Positions 42,369-50,861 of a stretch of DNA of 64,000 nucleotides are shown here, piece by piece. Positions within the stretch are counted from its first letter, which is position 1, and each line of letters starts with the position of its first letter. Origin of the DNA: Mucilaginibacter defluvii. GTDB taxonomy: Bacteria > Bacteroidota > Bacteroidia > Sphingobacteriales > Sphingobacteriaceae. A program made the position numbers and the translations under genes. A model generated the notes under the pieces. That model did no database searches. It saw only the letters and a list, made by a program, of their open reading frames with translations, and was not told where the DNA came from. Location of the stretch: assembly GCF_039543225.1 (NCBI RefSeq), contig NZ_BAABJI010000004.1, positions 310,001 to 374,000 of the forward strand, read 5' to 3'.

Positions 42369-42899
42369 TCAGCTATTGCCCAGCCGCTGTTGATACAGAT
42401 CATAGTTATCATCATCAAAGCATACAAAAAGCACTTTGCTGATGGTGGTATCTGTGCTCAAAAAATCGGCAACGGTTTCAATGGCTATAGCGGCGGCTTC
42501 CTGTTTGGGGAAATGGTATATACCGGTGCTGATGTTTGGGAACGCGATAGTTCTAACGCCATTTTTTGCCGCAAGCTTTAAGCTGTTAAGGTAAGCGTTA
42601 GCTAATAATGTTGCGGCTTTATCCGCATTAACGCTACTCCAAACCGGGCCTACGGTATGGATAACATACCGGGCAGGCAAATTACCCCCTGTAGTTATCA
42701 CCGCCTCACCCGTTTTGCAGCCGCCCTGCCTGTCGCGAATTTTGATACATTCGGCTAAAATGGCCTTGCCCCCCGCGCGGTGAATAGCTCCATCAACACC
42801 GCCACCGCCAAGCAGCGATGTGTTGGCTGCATTTACTATGGCATCAACCTTTTGTTTGGTAATGTCGCCTTTTACCACTTCTACCCTGCTATCTTTCAT
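42369..42899 (-). CDS. macro domain protein (O-acetyl-ADP-ribose deacetylase-like)
   Basis: The start is placed at the ATG 42897-42899 (176 residues). An upstream ATG adds nine residues that are not macro-domain-like. The fold is complete: VEVVKGDITKQKVDAIVNAA, NTSLLGGGGVDGAIHRAGG (ADP-ribose binding Asn, Asp and Gly-rich loop), GEAVITTGGNLPARYVIHTV, then IAFPNISTGIYHFP. Its length and motifs match the YmdB/MacroD-type branch that hydrolyses O-acetyl-ADP-ribose and ADP-ribosyl ester links. The gene ends 1 bp after the hydrolase stop on the other strand. Confidence 0.92.
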   Translation of the reverse strand: MKDSRVEVVKGDITKQKVDAIVNAANTSLLGGGGVDGAIHRAGGKAILAECIKIRDRQGGCKTGEAVITTGGNLPARYVIHTVGPVWSSVNADKAATLLANAYLNSLKLAAKNGVRTIAFPNISTGIYHFPKQEAAAIAIETVADFLSTDTTISKVLFVCFDDDNYDLYQQRLGNS

Positions 42900-42933
42900 A
42901 AACGGATAACAATTTGTATAAAGCAATGTTCGG

Positions 42934-44289
42934 CTATTCGGCTACGGGCAGCATCACCTGTATTTCGGTTCCCTCTTGCTCTTCGGATATAATGTTGATC
43001 GAACCCTGATGTAGTTTAATAATGTTAAGCGTAAGCGGCAGGCCTATACCGTAACCCTCAAATTTTCCGGTGTTCGAGGCACGGAAAAAGGGTTCAAAAA
43101 CGTACTTCTGCTCCTGTTTGGGTATGCCTATCCCCCTGTCAATAACGCTGATTTTAATGGCGCCTTTTTGTGATACGATTTTAACGGTAACCGGCTGGTT
43201 GCTGGAGTATTTACAGGCATTCATCACGATATTGCTTACCGCCAGGTGCAGCAGGTTCATATTGCCTTCGGTTTGCAGTTGGTCGCCATTCTCGGGCAGT
43301 TCAGAAAAATCAATATCAATGGTACACTCGGTTGCTATTTTTTTGACCGATTCAACTGCGGTGATCACCAATTCATCCGCCCTGATCAATTGCCAGTTTT
43401 GCTTTTTGCCATCAAAACCGCTTTGTGCCAGGCCGAGCAGGCTGGCCAGGATATTTTCCAGTTTTTCTGCTTCGTGCAATATGGTGTTAACATTTTTAAT
43501 AGCTTCCGCATCCAAACCTTTACGCGCAAGCAACAGCTCCGTTTCACCGCTGATGATGCTTAACGGCGTACGCAGCTCGTGCGAAGCATTGCTTACAAAG
43601 TTATTTTGCGTTTCAAACGCGGTCTCCAGTCGGTTAAGCATGTGGTTAAAAGTGGATACCAGTTCGGCAATTTCATCTCCGCCATTTGCCTCGTCAACCC
43701 GCATGTGGAGGTTATTAGCACTTATGTTTTTAACGCTCTTGATGAGGTTGCGGAGCGGATTTAAAGCGTAATAAGAGAACACCCGGCCGGCTATGTACGC
43801 CAGTATAACCGAAACAATGAAAATGATGATCAGTATTTTTCGCAGCTCGTTCAGCTCCTTATAACCATAAGGATCTATCGCCTCGGCAATTACCACGTAT
43901 TTTCCGTACGGTGTAATAAATAGCGAGCCGGCATAAAAGTGGTTTTCCCGGTCGTAGCGGGCGCGGTTACCGTTAAGTATGGTATTGTAAAATTCGTCGG
44001 GCAGGTTAAGCGGGCGTTTAAAGCTTCCGTCGGCGTTTATCCGTGCTACGAAATCGCGCTCTCCATCCAGCATTTCCAGGTTTTTCACCTTAGCTTCGCG
44101 ATAAGCAGCAGTACGCCCATCGGGGTGAATTTTTATCTGCGCAGCAAAACGGACGCGCGCTTCCAGTCGTTTAAAAAAATCCTCAAAGTTAAAATCAGAT
44201 ACAAAGTAAAATATCGCGGCATTCATCAGCAGCAAACCAACGGCTGATATGACAAAAAACAGCAGCGTTATTTTGGTTTGCAGCTTCAT
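42934..44289 (-). CDS. sensor histidine kinase
   Basis: This 451-residue protein has membrane helices at about 8-30 and 151-175 enclosing a periplasmic sensor region of about 120 residues. A HAMP domain at about 178-228 precedes the H-box FVSNASHELRTPLSII (phospho-accepting His237). A HATPase_c domain carries the N-box (HLAVSNIVMNACKYS), G1 (VIDRGIGIP), the F-box and G2 (GYGIGLPL). It is a complete orthodox kinase. It overlaps its response regulator gene by 4 nt, so both form one operon. The stimulus is unknown. Confidence 0.95.
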   Translation of the reverse strand: MKLQTKITLLFFVISAVGLLLMNAAIFYFVSDFNFEDFFKRLEARVRFAAQIKIHPDGRTAAYREAKVKNLEMLDGERDFVARINADGSFKRPLNLPDEFYNTILNGNRARYDRENHFYAGSLFITPYGKYVVIAEAIDPYGYKELNELRKILIIIFIVSVILAYIAGRVFSYYALNPLRNLIKSVKNISANNLHMRVDEANGGDEIAELVSTFNHMLNRLETAFETQNNFVSNASHELRTPLSIISGETELLLARKGLDAEAIKNVNTILHEAEKLENILASLLGLAQSGFDGKKQNWQLIRADELVITAVESVKKIATECTIDIDFSELPENGDQLQTEGNMNLLHLAVSNIVMNACKYSSNQPVTVKIVSQKGAIKISVIDRGIGIPKQEQKYVFEPFFRASNTGKFEGYGIGLPLTLNIIKLHQGSINIISEEQEGTEIQVMLPVAE

Positions 44290-44984
44290 TCACCATCTGT
44301 TTTAAACATATAACCCATGCCAAAAACGGTTTGAATAAGGCGCGTTTCGTAATTATTATCAAGCTTTTTTCTCAAATAATTTACATAAACATCTACCACG
44401 TTGGTACCCATATTAAAATCAATATCCCATACGTTTTCCAGTATCTGGATGCGCGATAACACCTTGTTCGGGTTTTTTACAAAATACTCCAGCAGGCGGT
44501 ATTCTGTCGCGGTAAGGTTTATCTGCTTATCTGCCCGCTTTGCTGTTTTTGATACCAGGTCAACTTCCAGGTCGGCAACATTAATTACATCCTTTGGTGC
44601 TGTATTGTTACGGCTGCGGCGCATCAGCGTACGTATGCGCGCTTCAAGCTCGGCCAGTTTAAAGGGCTTTACAATGTAATCGTCGGCACCGCTATCCAAA
44701 CCGGTAATCACATTCTCGGTGCTCGATAATGCCGTTAGCATCATTATAGGTATCGCATCGTCCTTTTTACGGACTTCGCGGCATATCTGAACGCCGTTCA
44801 TGCCGGGCAGCATAATGTCTAATATCAACAGATCGAACTGGTAGTTGGTAGCCATTTGTAGCCCGGTTATGCCATCGGGGGCAATGCTCACCTCCATACC
44901 GGCTGCGGCAAGCCCACGGCTGATAACAGACGCAAGTCCTGGCTCATCTTCAACTACTAAAACCTTCTTATCTTTTAATATCAT
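44286..44984 (-). CDS. OmpR-family response regulator
   Basis: The start is the ATG at 44982-44984 (232 residues, MILKDKKVLVVEDEPGLASV); longer in-frame starts add a non-conserved tail. The receiver domain has acidic pocket EDE (12-14), phospho-acceptor Asp56 in LLILDIMLPG, Thr in MLTALSS and Lys in DDYIVKPFKL. A winged-helix OmpR/PhoB DNA-binding domain follows (about 130-230: LTATEYRLLEYFVKNPNKVL, VVDVYVNYLRKKLDNN). It is the partner of the kinase encoded 4 nt inside its stop. Targets are unknown. Confidence 0.96.
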   Translation of the reverse strand: MILKDKKVLVVEDEPGLASVISRGLAAAGMEVSIAPDGITGLQMATNYQFDLLILDIMLPGMNGVQICREVRKKDDAIPIMMLTALSSTENVITGLDSGADDYIVKPFKLAELEARIRTLMRRSRNNTAPKDVINVADLEVDLVSKTAKRADKQINLTATEYRLLEYFVKNPNKVLSRIQILENVWDIDFNMGTNVVDVYVNYLRKKLDNNYETRLIQTVFGMGYMFKTDGE

Positions 44985-45185
44985 AACTCGGGGTTTGCGG
45001 CAACAATGGTTATTATAAACCAATAATAAGTAATTAAGTTCGGAGCAACGCGTTTGAAGCCAAAAAATTGGTTCAAAGCAGCGCAATCAATATAATTTCA
45101 GCGTAAACATTATTTTATTTTTTGATACGTGGCAGCAATACAATTTATTTTCAGATTTTCGTTTTAACTCGGAATAAACCTATAA

Positions 45186-48100
45186 ATGAACAAGGCTGAT
45201 AATTACGATCTGCTCATTATTAAGGTAAATACCTTCATCCGGAAGTATTACTTTAATAACCTATTGAGGGGCCTTATATTTTTAGGGGCCGGGCTATTTT
45301 CGTTATACCTTTTCATTACCCTTGCCGAGCATTTCGGTAATTTTAATACAACGCTTCGTTCGGTACTTTTTTACCTGTTCATTATCGTCAATATGGTTTT
45401 GTTGGTATGGCTGGTGATACCATCATTACTGGCCTGGTTGCGTATTGGCCATACGCTTACTTATGATGAGGCCGCGGTAATAATCGGTCGGCATTTTAAT
45501 AATGTTAACGATAAACTGCTGAATACCCTGCAGCTTAAGAAACAAGCATTGGCCGATCCTGAAAAACGGGCTTTACTTGAAGCGGGGATAGATCAAAAGG
45601 TAAATGAACTTAGCCCGATTAGCTTTCCATCGGCAGTAAATTTAAAGGAAAACAGGCGTTATTTAAAGTGGGCGTTAATTCCGCTGGGCATAATCTGCAT
45701 AATTGCCTTAGCTGCACCATCAATACTTACAAACAGCACCGAACGACTGTTAAAACATGACAAATATTTTGCACCGGTAGCACCCTTCAGGTATGCTATC
45801 CAGCATATGCCTTTAACAGCAGTGCAGGGTGATGACCTCATGCTTGAATTAAAACTTGAAGGCAACAACCTGCCGGCCGAAGTTTATATACGCAACGGCG
45901 AAAACATGTTTAAGCTCGAAAAAATAGCTGTTAACCGGTTTAGTTATAGCTTTAAAAACCTCCAGCGTGATGTAAATTTCACACTGTCAGCGAATGGCTA
46001 TAACTCCGAGCCTTATTTGCTCAAGGTAAACGCCCGGCCTACATTGATTAGTTTTGACGCCACGTTGCGGTACCCTGCTTATTTACACAAAAAGGATGAG
46101 CTTATATTAAACGCAGGTGATCTTACCGTGCCTGCCGGTACTACTGTAAAATGGCATATTAAAACATTGAATGCCAATCTACTTACTTTTAAAGTCGGCG
46201 AGGCTGTACATGAACTCACGCCGGCTCAAGATGGCGTTTTTAATTATCAGCAAAGGATAACGCAAAACACCGCTTACAAACTGAGCGCTAAAAACCAGTT
46301 TGTAAAGCGTAACACAGATTCATCGACCTATAATATAAATGTGATTGCCGACCAGGCGCCCGCTATCAACGCCGAACAAAAGCGGGATTCGATAAGCAGC
46401 AAAGCGTTGTATTTTAACGGCACCGTGCAGGACGATCACGGCTTCACCTCGTTAACTTTTAACTACCGTATCGGCAGTAAATCCTACCGCTTACCGGTGA
46501 AGGCTGATCTGTCACAAAACCAGGCGGGTTTCTTTTTCTTTTGGGATTTGAAGCAAATCAAACTGCCGGAAGGCCAGCCGGTGACATATTATTTCGAAGT
46601 TGCCGATAATGACGCTGTGTTTGGGCCAAAGCGGACACGAACGCCTGAACAAACGCTCAACCTGCCGGATGCTAAACAGCTTAGTGAGCAGCTTGAGGCA
46701 GGCACCAAATCAGTGGCTGATAAAACACAATCGGCCGTTAAACTGGCTGCGCAGATTGAGCGTGAATCGCAACGGCTTAACCGGCAACTGCTGGAAAAAA
46801 ATACGCTTAGCTTCGAGGAAAAAAAGCAGGTAGAACAGCTACTGCAAAAGCGGATGGAATTAAATAATCTGGTAAAAGATATACAGGACGAAAACCGAAA
46901 AAACCAATATAACCGCCAGGAAAACCAACGGCAAAGCACCGAATTACAGCAAAAACAGCAACAAATTGCTGATTTGTTCAACAATGTGCTCGACCCTAAA
47001 ACGCAGGAGTTGTTAAAAAAACTACAGGATATGCTGGAAAAGGGTGACAAGGACGATGCCCGCGACGAGCTCAATAAAATGCAGCAGGATAACCGATCGC
47101 TAAAAAAGGAGCTTGACCGTGTGCTTGAACTGTATAAAAAACTGGCATTTGACCAAAAAGTTGAACAGAATATAAACAACCTCAATAAGTTAGCTGATGA
47201 ACAGCAAAAATTAGCGCAGCAAACCAAACAACAAAAAGAGGATAAACAGGCATTGTTTCGACAGCAGCAAAAGCTACAAGATGAATTCAGCGATGTAAAA
47301 AAATCGCTTGATGAATTGAAGAAAGAAAACGAAGGCCTGAGCGAGAAAATGAATCTGGACGATCAGCAGCAGGAAAGTAATGCGGTAGATCAACAAATGG
47401 ACGAAAGCAAGCAAAGCATCCGGCAGAACGACAGGCAGAAAGCGACTAATACGCAGCAGCAGGCAGCGCAAAAAATGCAGCAAATGGCGGGTAAAATGCA
47501 GCAGCAACAGCAGGATGGCGAAGAGAGTGAGAACGCCATAAACGCCGCTCAATTACGCGAGTTGCTGAAAAACCTGATTAACAGCTCCTTTCAACAGGAA
47601 AAACTGATGCTGAGCTTAAGGGGAATTAACCCTGCCGATCCGGGTTATAATAAACTTGCCCAGCAACAAAAGGATATAAAGGATAATCTTAAAACCGCAC
47701 AGGACAGTTTATATGCACTGAGCAAGCGCGTGCCGCAAATACAATCGGCCGTAAATAAAGAGGTAGGTGCCATTAACGAAAATATTGATAAGGCATTGAG
47801 CCAGATAGGCGAACGCCGGAGCGGCGAGGCCAATCGCAGCCAGCAGTATGCCATGACAGCCATGAACAATTTGGCATTACTATTGAGTGAAGCGCTTGAA
47901 CAATTACAAAACGCGCAGAACCGCCAGGGTGGTGGCAAAGGCAAAAAACAGCAATCGGTATCGCAATTAGCCAAAATGCAGCAGCAGCTTAACCAAAATA
48001 TGCAAAAAGCCCGGCAGCAAATGCAGCAGCAAGGCAACCAGGGCAAAAGCGCCCAGGGCGAAAGTGGTATGAGCGAGCAACTGGCACGCATGGCCCGGCA

Positions 48101-48503
48101 GCAACAGCAAATACGCCAGGCACTTGAGCAAATTAACCGTGAGCAGAACAAGAACAAGGATGGTAAAAGCGGACTTGGTGACCTCGACAAAATTTCAAAA
48201 GAAATGGAACAAACCGAGAACGATATCGTAAACAGAAAAATAACAGAAGAAACCGTAAAAAGACAGCAGCAAATACAAACACGTTTGCTCGATGCCGAAA
48301 AGGCTGAACAACAGCGTGAACAGGATAACCGGCGCCAAAGCAACGCGGGTAATGATTTACCTCCAGGATATATAAAAGCCCTGCAAGATTACCAGCAGCA
48401 AAAAAACAAGCAAACCGAGCAACTGCGCACCGTTTCGCCGGCGTTTAACATATATTATAAAAGCAAAATACAAGCCTACTTTGAACAACTTAATGGAAAG
48501 TAA
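45186..48503 (+). CDS. DUF4175 family membrane protein with glutamine-rich coiled coils
   Basis: This 1105-residue protein has membrane helices at about 27-46, 59-82 and 158-180. Beta-rich extracytoplasmic domains occupy about 185-490 (LMLELKLEGNNLPAEVYIRN; TLISFDATLRYPAYLHKKDE). From about 500 to the end it is almost entirely helical coiled coil, very rich in Gln, Lys and Glu (QQKQQQIADLF, KMQQMAGKMQQQQQ). The layout fits the Bacteroidota DUF4175 family, whose function is not established. The next gene, an RsbW-like ATPase, starts right at its stop codon. The odd base composition yields long antisense open frames, which I ignore. Confidence 0.88.
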   Translation: MNKADNYDLLIIKVNTFIRKYYFNNLLRGLIFLGAGLFSLYLFITLAEHFGNFNTTLRSVLFYLFIIVNMVLLVWLVIPSLLAWLRIGHTLTYDEAAVIIGRHFNNVNDKLLNTLQLKKQALADPEKRALLEAGIDQKVNELSPISFPSAVNLKENRRYLKWALIPLGIICIIALAAPSILTNSTERLLKHDKYFAPVAPFRYAIQHMPLTAVQGDDLMLELKLEGNNLPAEVYIRNGENMFKLEKIAVNRFSYSFKNLQRDVNFTLSANGYNSEPYLLKVNARPTLISFDATLRYPAYLHKKDELILNAGDLTVPAGTTVKWHIKTLNANLLTFKVGEAVHELTPAQDGVFNYQQRITQNTAYKLSAKNQFVKRNTDSSTYNINVIADQAPAINAEQKRDSISSKALYFNGTVQDDHGFTSLTFNYRIGSKSYRLPVKADLSQNQAGFFFFWDLKQIKLPEGQPVTYYFEVADNDAVFGPKRTRTPEQTLNLPDAKQLSEQLEAGTKSVADKTQSAVKLAAQIERESQRLNRQLLEKNTLSFEEKKQVEQLLQKRMELNNLVKDIQDENRKNQYNRQENQRQSTELQQKQQQIADLFNNVLDPKTQELLKKLQDMLEKGDKDDARDELNKMQQDNRSLKKELDRVLELYKKLAFDQKVEQNINNLNKLADEQQKLAQQTKQQKEDKQALFRQQQKLQDEFSDVKKSLDELKKENEGLSEKMNLDDQQQESNAVDQQMDESKQSIRQNDRQKATNTQQQAAQKMQQMAGKMQQQQQDGEESENAINAAQLRELLKNLINSSFQQEKLMLSLRGINPADPGYNKLAQQQKDIKDNLKTAQDSLYALSKRVPQIQSAVNKEVGAINENIDKALSQIGERRSGEANRSQQYAMTAMNNLALLLSEALEQLQNAQNRQGGGKGKKQQSVSQLAKMQQQLNQNMQKARQQMQQQGNQGKSAQGESGMSEQLARMARQQQQIRQALEQINREQNKNKDGKSGLGDLDKISKEMEQTENDIVNRKITEETVKRQQQIQTRLLDAEKAEQQREQDNRRQSNAGNDLPPGYIKALQDYQQQKNKQTEQLRTVSPAFNIYYKSKIQAYFEQLNGK

Positions 48504-48504
48504 A

Positions 48505-48927
48505 ATGGAACATGATAACGTTCACACCAGTGAACTATATACGTTGCAGCTGCCATCAAAACTGGAAAGCATTAACCTGCTTGAACTTTTGATTGAAGAG
48601 ATTGCCGATAAACATCGTGTTGAAGACGATGTTTTCGCCAACATGATGACTTGCCTGAACGAAGCTGTAATGAACGCCATAATACACGGCAACCAGCAGC
48701 AAGAAAGCAAAATAGTAATTGTGAATGCTGAAGTTGAGCATAAGCGGATTATATGGACGATTACCGACGAGGGCGAAGGTTTTGATTACAACAGCCTGCC
48801 CGACCCTACCGCGCCGGAGAATCTCGAAAAATTGACAGGCCGCGGGGTGTTTATATTAAAACAGCTTGCCGACCAGTGCATATTTAACTCCCGTGGTAAC
48901 GAAATTGAACTTCACTTTAAGATATAA
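48505..48927 (+). CDS. RsbW-like ATP-binding protein (anti-sigma factor/kinase family)
   Basis: With a start at ATG 48505 the protein has 140 residues. GGAAAG lies just upstream, and in-frame ATGs at 48481 and 48493 overlap the previous gene. The HATPase_c fold is clear: MTCLNEAVMNAIIHGNQQQE (N-box), WTITDEGEGFDYNSLPDPTA (G1) and LTGRGVFILKQLAD (G2). Such proteins phosphorylate and bind anti-anti-sigma or sigma-like partners. No anti-anti-sigma gene is next to it. It overlaps the following ybeY by 1 nt, so the two are translationally coupled. Confidence 0.88.
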   Translation: MEHDNVHTSELYTLQLPSKLESINLLELLIEEIADKHRVEDDVFANMMTCLNEAVMNAIIHGNQQQESKIVIVNAEVEHKRIIWTITDEGEGFDYNSLPDPTAPENLEKLTGRGVFILKQLADQCIFNSRGNEIELHFKI

Positions 48928-49352
48928 TGCCGGCTATTAATTTTTTTGAAGAAGATATAAAATTCAAGCTGAAACAAAAAACCCAGGTAAGACAATGGAT
49001 AAAAGAAACCATTGAAGCCGAAGGTTATAAACTAAAAGAACTTAATTACATTTTTTGCTCAGACGCCTATTTGATCGAGATTAACAGGCAATACCTTAAC
49101 CATGATACTTATACCGACATTGTTACGTTTGATAACAGCGAGATTGAAGGTGATATAGTTGGAGATATTTTTATATCAGTAGAACGAACGCGCGAAAACG
49201 CGGCTAAATTTAACGTTGCTGATGCCGACGAGTTGCATCGGGTAATAATACACGGAACATTGCACCTGCTTGGCTACCCGGATAAAAAGCCTGCCGACAA
49301 AAAAATTATGACACAAAAAGAAGATTTTTATTTAGGGAAACGCTCGTTTTAA
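48927..49352 (+). CDS. ybeY: rRNA maturation RNase YbeY
   Basis: This 141-residue protein has the UPF0054 metalloprotein pattern: LNYIFCSDAYLIEINRQYLN, then YTDIVTFDNSE, GDIFISVERTREN and the zinc-binding VIIHGTLHLLGYPDKKPADK. Two of the usual histidines (H-x3-H) are present and the third ligand position holds Asp, as is common in this phylum. It matures the 3' end of 16S rRNA and takes part in ribosome quality control in the cytoplasm. It overlaps the RsbW-like gene by 1 nt. Confidence 0.95.
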   Translation: MPAINFFEEDIKFKLKQKTQVRQWIKETIEAEGYKLKELNYIFCSDAYLIEINRQYLNHDTYTDIVTFDNSEIEGDIVGDIFISVERTRENAAKFNVADADELHRVIIHGTLHLLGYPDKKPADKKIMTQKEDFYLGKRSF

Positions 49353-49396
49353 TTCCTAATTTTACCTATATAATCTGTTTATCAATTTATTAAACC

Positions 49397-49909
49397 ATGA
49401 AAACACTGACCATTTTACTGGCACTGCTTTTTGTTACACCTGCAAAAAGCGTATACGATTTTAAACTAAAATCAATTGAGGGTAAGGATTTTTCGCTGTC
49501 CAAATACAAAGGCAAAAAAGTGCTGATTGTTAACACTGCTTCGCAATGTGGCTATACCCCGCAATATGCAGAGCTGCAAAAGCTGGCCGATCAGTATAAA
49601 GATAAGCTGGTGGTAGTGGGCTTTCCGGCGAATAACTTTGGCGGACAGGAGCCCGGCGCTAATTTGGAGATCAAATCATTTTGCCAGAAAAATTATGGCG
49701 TAACCTTTCCGCTTAGCGAGAAAGTTAGTGTTAAGGGCGATGACATTAGTCCGCTGTTCGCTTACCTGACCACGGCCGAAAATCCCGACTTTACCGGCGA
49801 GATCAAGTGGAACTTTGAAAAATTCCTGATTGATGAAAACGGCAAGCTGATACACCGCTACCGTTCAAAAACAACTCCGTTGTCACCGGAGATAACAAAT
49901 GCATTATAA
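49397..49909 (+). CDS. glutathione peroxidase family protein, exported
   Basis: The protein has 170 residues with a short signal peptide (1-18, ending AKS). The thioredoxin-like fold shows VLIVNTASQCGYTPQYAELQ with peroxidatic Cys51, then VVGFPANNFGGQEPG with the conserved Gln, and IKWNFEKFLIDENG with the catalytic Trp-Asn. It is the Cys form, which in bacteria usually draws electrons from thioredoxin. It would remove peroxides in the envelope. A strong terminator follows directly. Confidence 0.93.
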   Translation: MKTLTILLALLFVTPAKSVYDFKLKSIEGKDFSLSKYKGKKVLIVNTASQCGYTPQYAELQKLADQYKDKLVVVGFPANNFGGQEPGANLEIKSFCQKNYGVTFPLSEKVSVKGDDISPLFAYLTTAENPDFTGEIKWNFEKFLIDENGKLIHRYRSKTTPLSPEITNAL

Positions 49910-49914
49910 TACTC

Positions 49915-49938
49915 AGGCGCTTAACAAGCGCCTTTTTT
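49915..49938 (+). terminator. terminator after glutathione peroxidase
   Basis: An 8-bp stem AGGCGCTT/AAGCGCCT (49915-49922 with 49926-49933) has a 3-nt loop followed by TTTTT. Confidence 0.85.
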
Positions 49939-49946
49939 AGTTAACT

Positions 49947-50432
49947 ATGGAATCATCAAAAACCGCCTTCCCTCCTATAGTAAATACAGCTTCTAAAATA
50001 TTACTGCTTGGTACCATGCCAGGAGAACGATCTCTTTTTCTTAAACAATATTATGGACATGGGAGCAATCAATTTTGGCGAATTATGTTCAACATTTACG
50101 AAACACCTTTCAGCAACGATTATGAGGTACGAAAGCAGTTATTGTATAACAACAACATTGCTTTATGGGATGTATTAGAATCTTGTGAAAGCATAGGCAG
50201 TGCTGATGATGCCATTAAGAACGAAAAAGCAAATGATTTTAAATTATTTTATCAAAAATACCCTGCAATCAAAAAGGTATATTTTACCAGTAAAGCGGCA
50301 GAAAAGTATTACGATAGATACGTTTTAAAGTCACCTGATAAATCGTACTTTGTATTACCATCGCCAAGTAGAGCAAACACTTGGAAATCATTTGAAGAAA
50401 AACTGCAAGAGTGGAACATAATTATACACTAA
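49947..50432 (+). CDS. hypoxanthine/uracil-DNA glycosylase family protein (HDG, UDG family 6)
   Basis: The 161 residues carry the small UDG-superfamily pattern of hypoxanthine-DNA glycosylases: KILLLGTMPGERSLFLKQYY (motif 1, G-T-M-P-G), HGSNQFWRIM, IALWDVLESCESIGSADDAI and the C-terminal LPSPSRANTW loop (motif 2). It would remove deaminated bases, chiefly hypoxanthine, from DNA. The base-excision partner xthA is elsewhere in this window. A broken nuclease-like gene follows 7 bp later. Confidence 0.9.
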   Translation: MESSKTAFPPIVNTASKILLLGTMPGERSLFLKQYYGHGSNQFWRIMFNIYETPFSNDYEVRKQLLYNNNIALWDVLESCESIGSADDAIKNEKANDFKLFYQKYPAIKKVYFTSKAAEKYYDRYVLKSPDKSYFVLPSPSRANTWKSFEEKLQEWNIIIH

Positions 50433-50439
50433 CCAAAAG

Positions 50440-50852
50440 ATGGCCGAATACCAAGAAACAATACAGGATTAGCTGGCGAGTACTTTGTTGCTGCAGAGCT
50501 ATACAGAAGAGGCTGGTCAATAGGAATGACCATTGGAAATGCTAAAGCAATTGATCTGTTTGCAGAAGAAAACAGTAAAATTATACCCATACAGGTAAAA
50601 TCTATTTATAAGTAGAAAAATATCGGATGGCCATTAATGCGTTATAGAATTGAAGATGCTTGTATATATATCTTTGTAAATCTTAACGCAGACGTTATGG
50701 CTCATCCTACGTATTATATTTGTACTTCTGAAGAAGTGAAGCAAAAAGTAAAGCAATATACTACAAGAGGGATAGTTGATTTATCAACTATAAATAGCGA
50801 ACAGTTTATAGAAAGATGGGATAAATTAGAGTTAACACACTTGGTGTTATAA
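50440..50852 (+). pseudogene. broken PD-(D/E)XK nuclease-like gene
   Basis: Read with one base restored near 50456, the frame starts MAEYQRNNTG and continues LAGEYFVAAELYRRGWSIG, then NAKAIDLFAEENSK and IIPIQVKSIYK. This gives the E, D and QxK residues of a PD-(D/E)XK nuclease-like fold. A TAG at 50613-50615 interrupts it. The same frame then resumes with KNIGWPLMRYRIED and IYIFVNLNADVM and runs to a stop at 50852. One missing base in an A run and one nonsense codon therefore break an otherwise complete gene of about 137 codons. The part from 50637 could still make a 71-residue fragment. Confidence 0.8.
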
Positions 50853-50861
50853 TACCCCATT

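Noticed and set aside
46589..47227. Long minus-strand open frame (212 codons) rich in Cys and Ser
   Set aside because: It is the mirror of the Gln/Lys-rich coiled coil of the DUF4175 gene and has no protein-like features. The same applies to 47645-48343.
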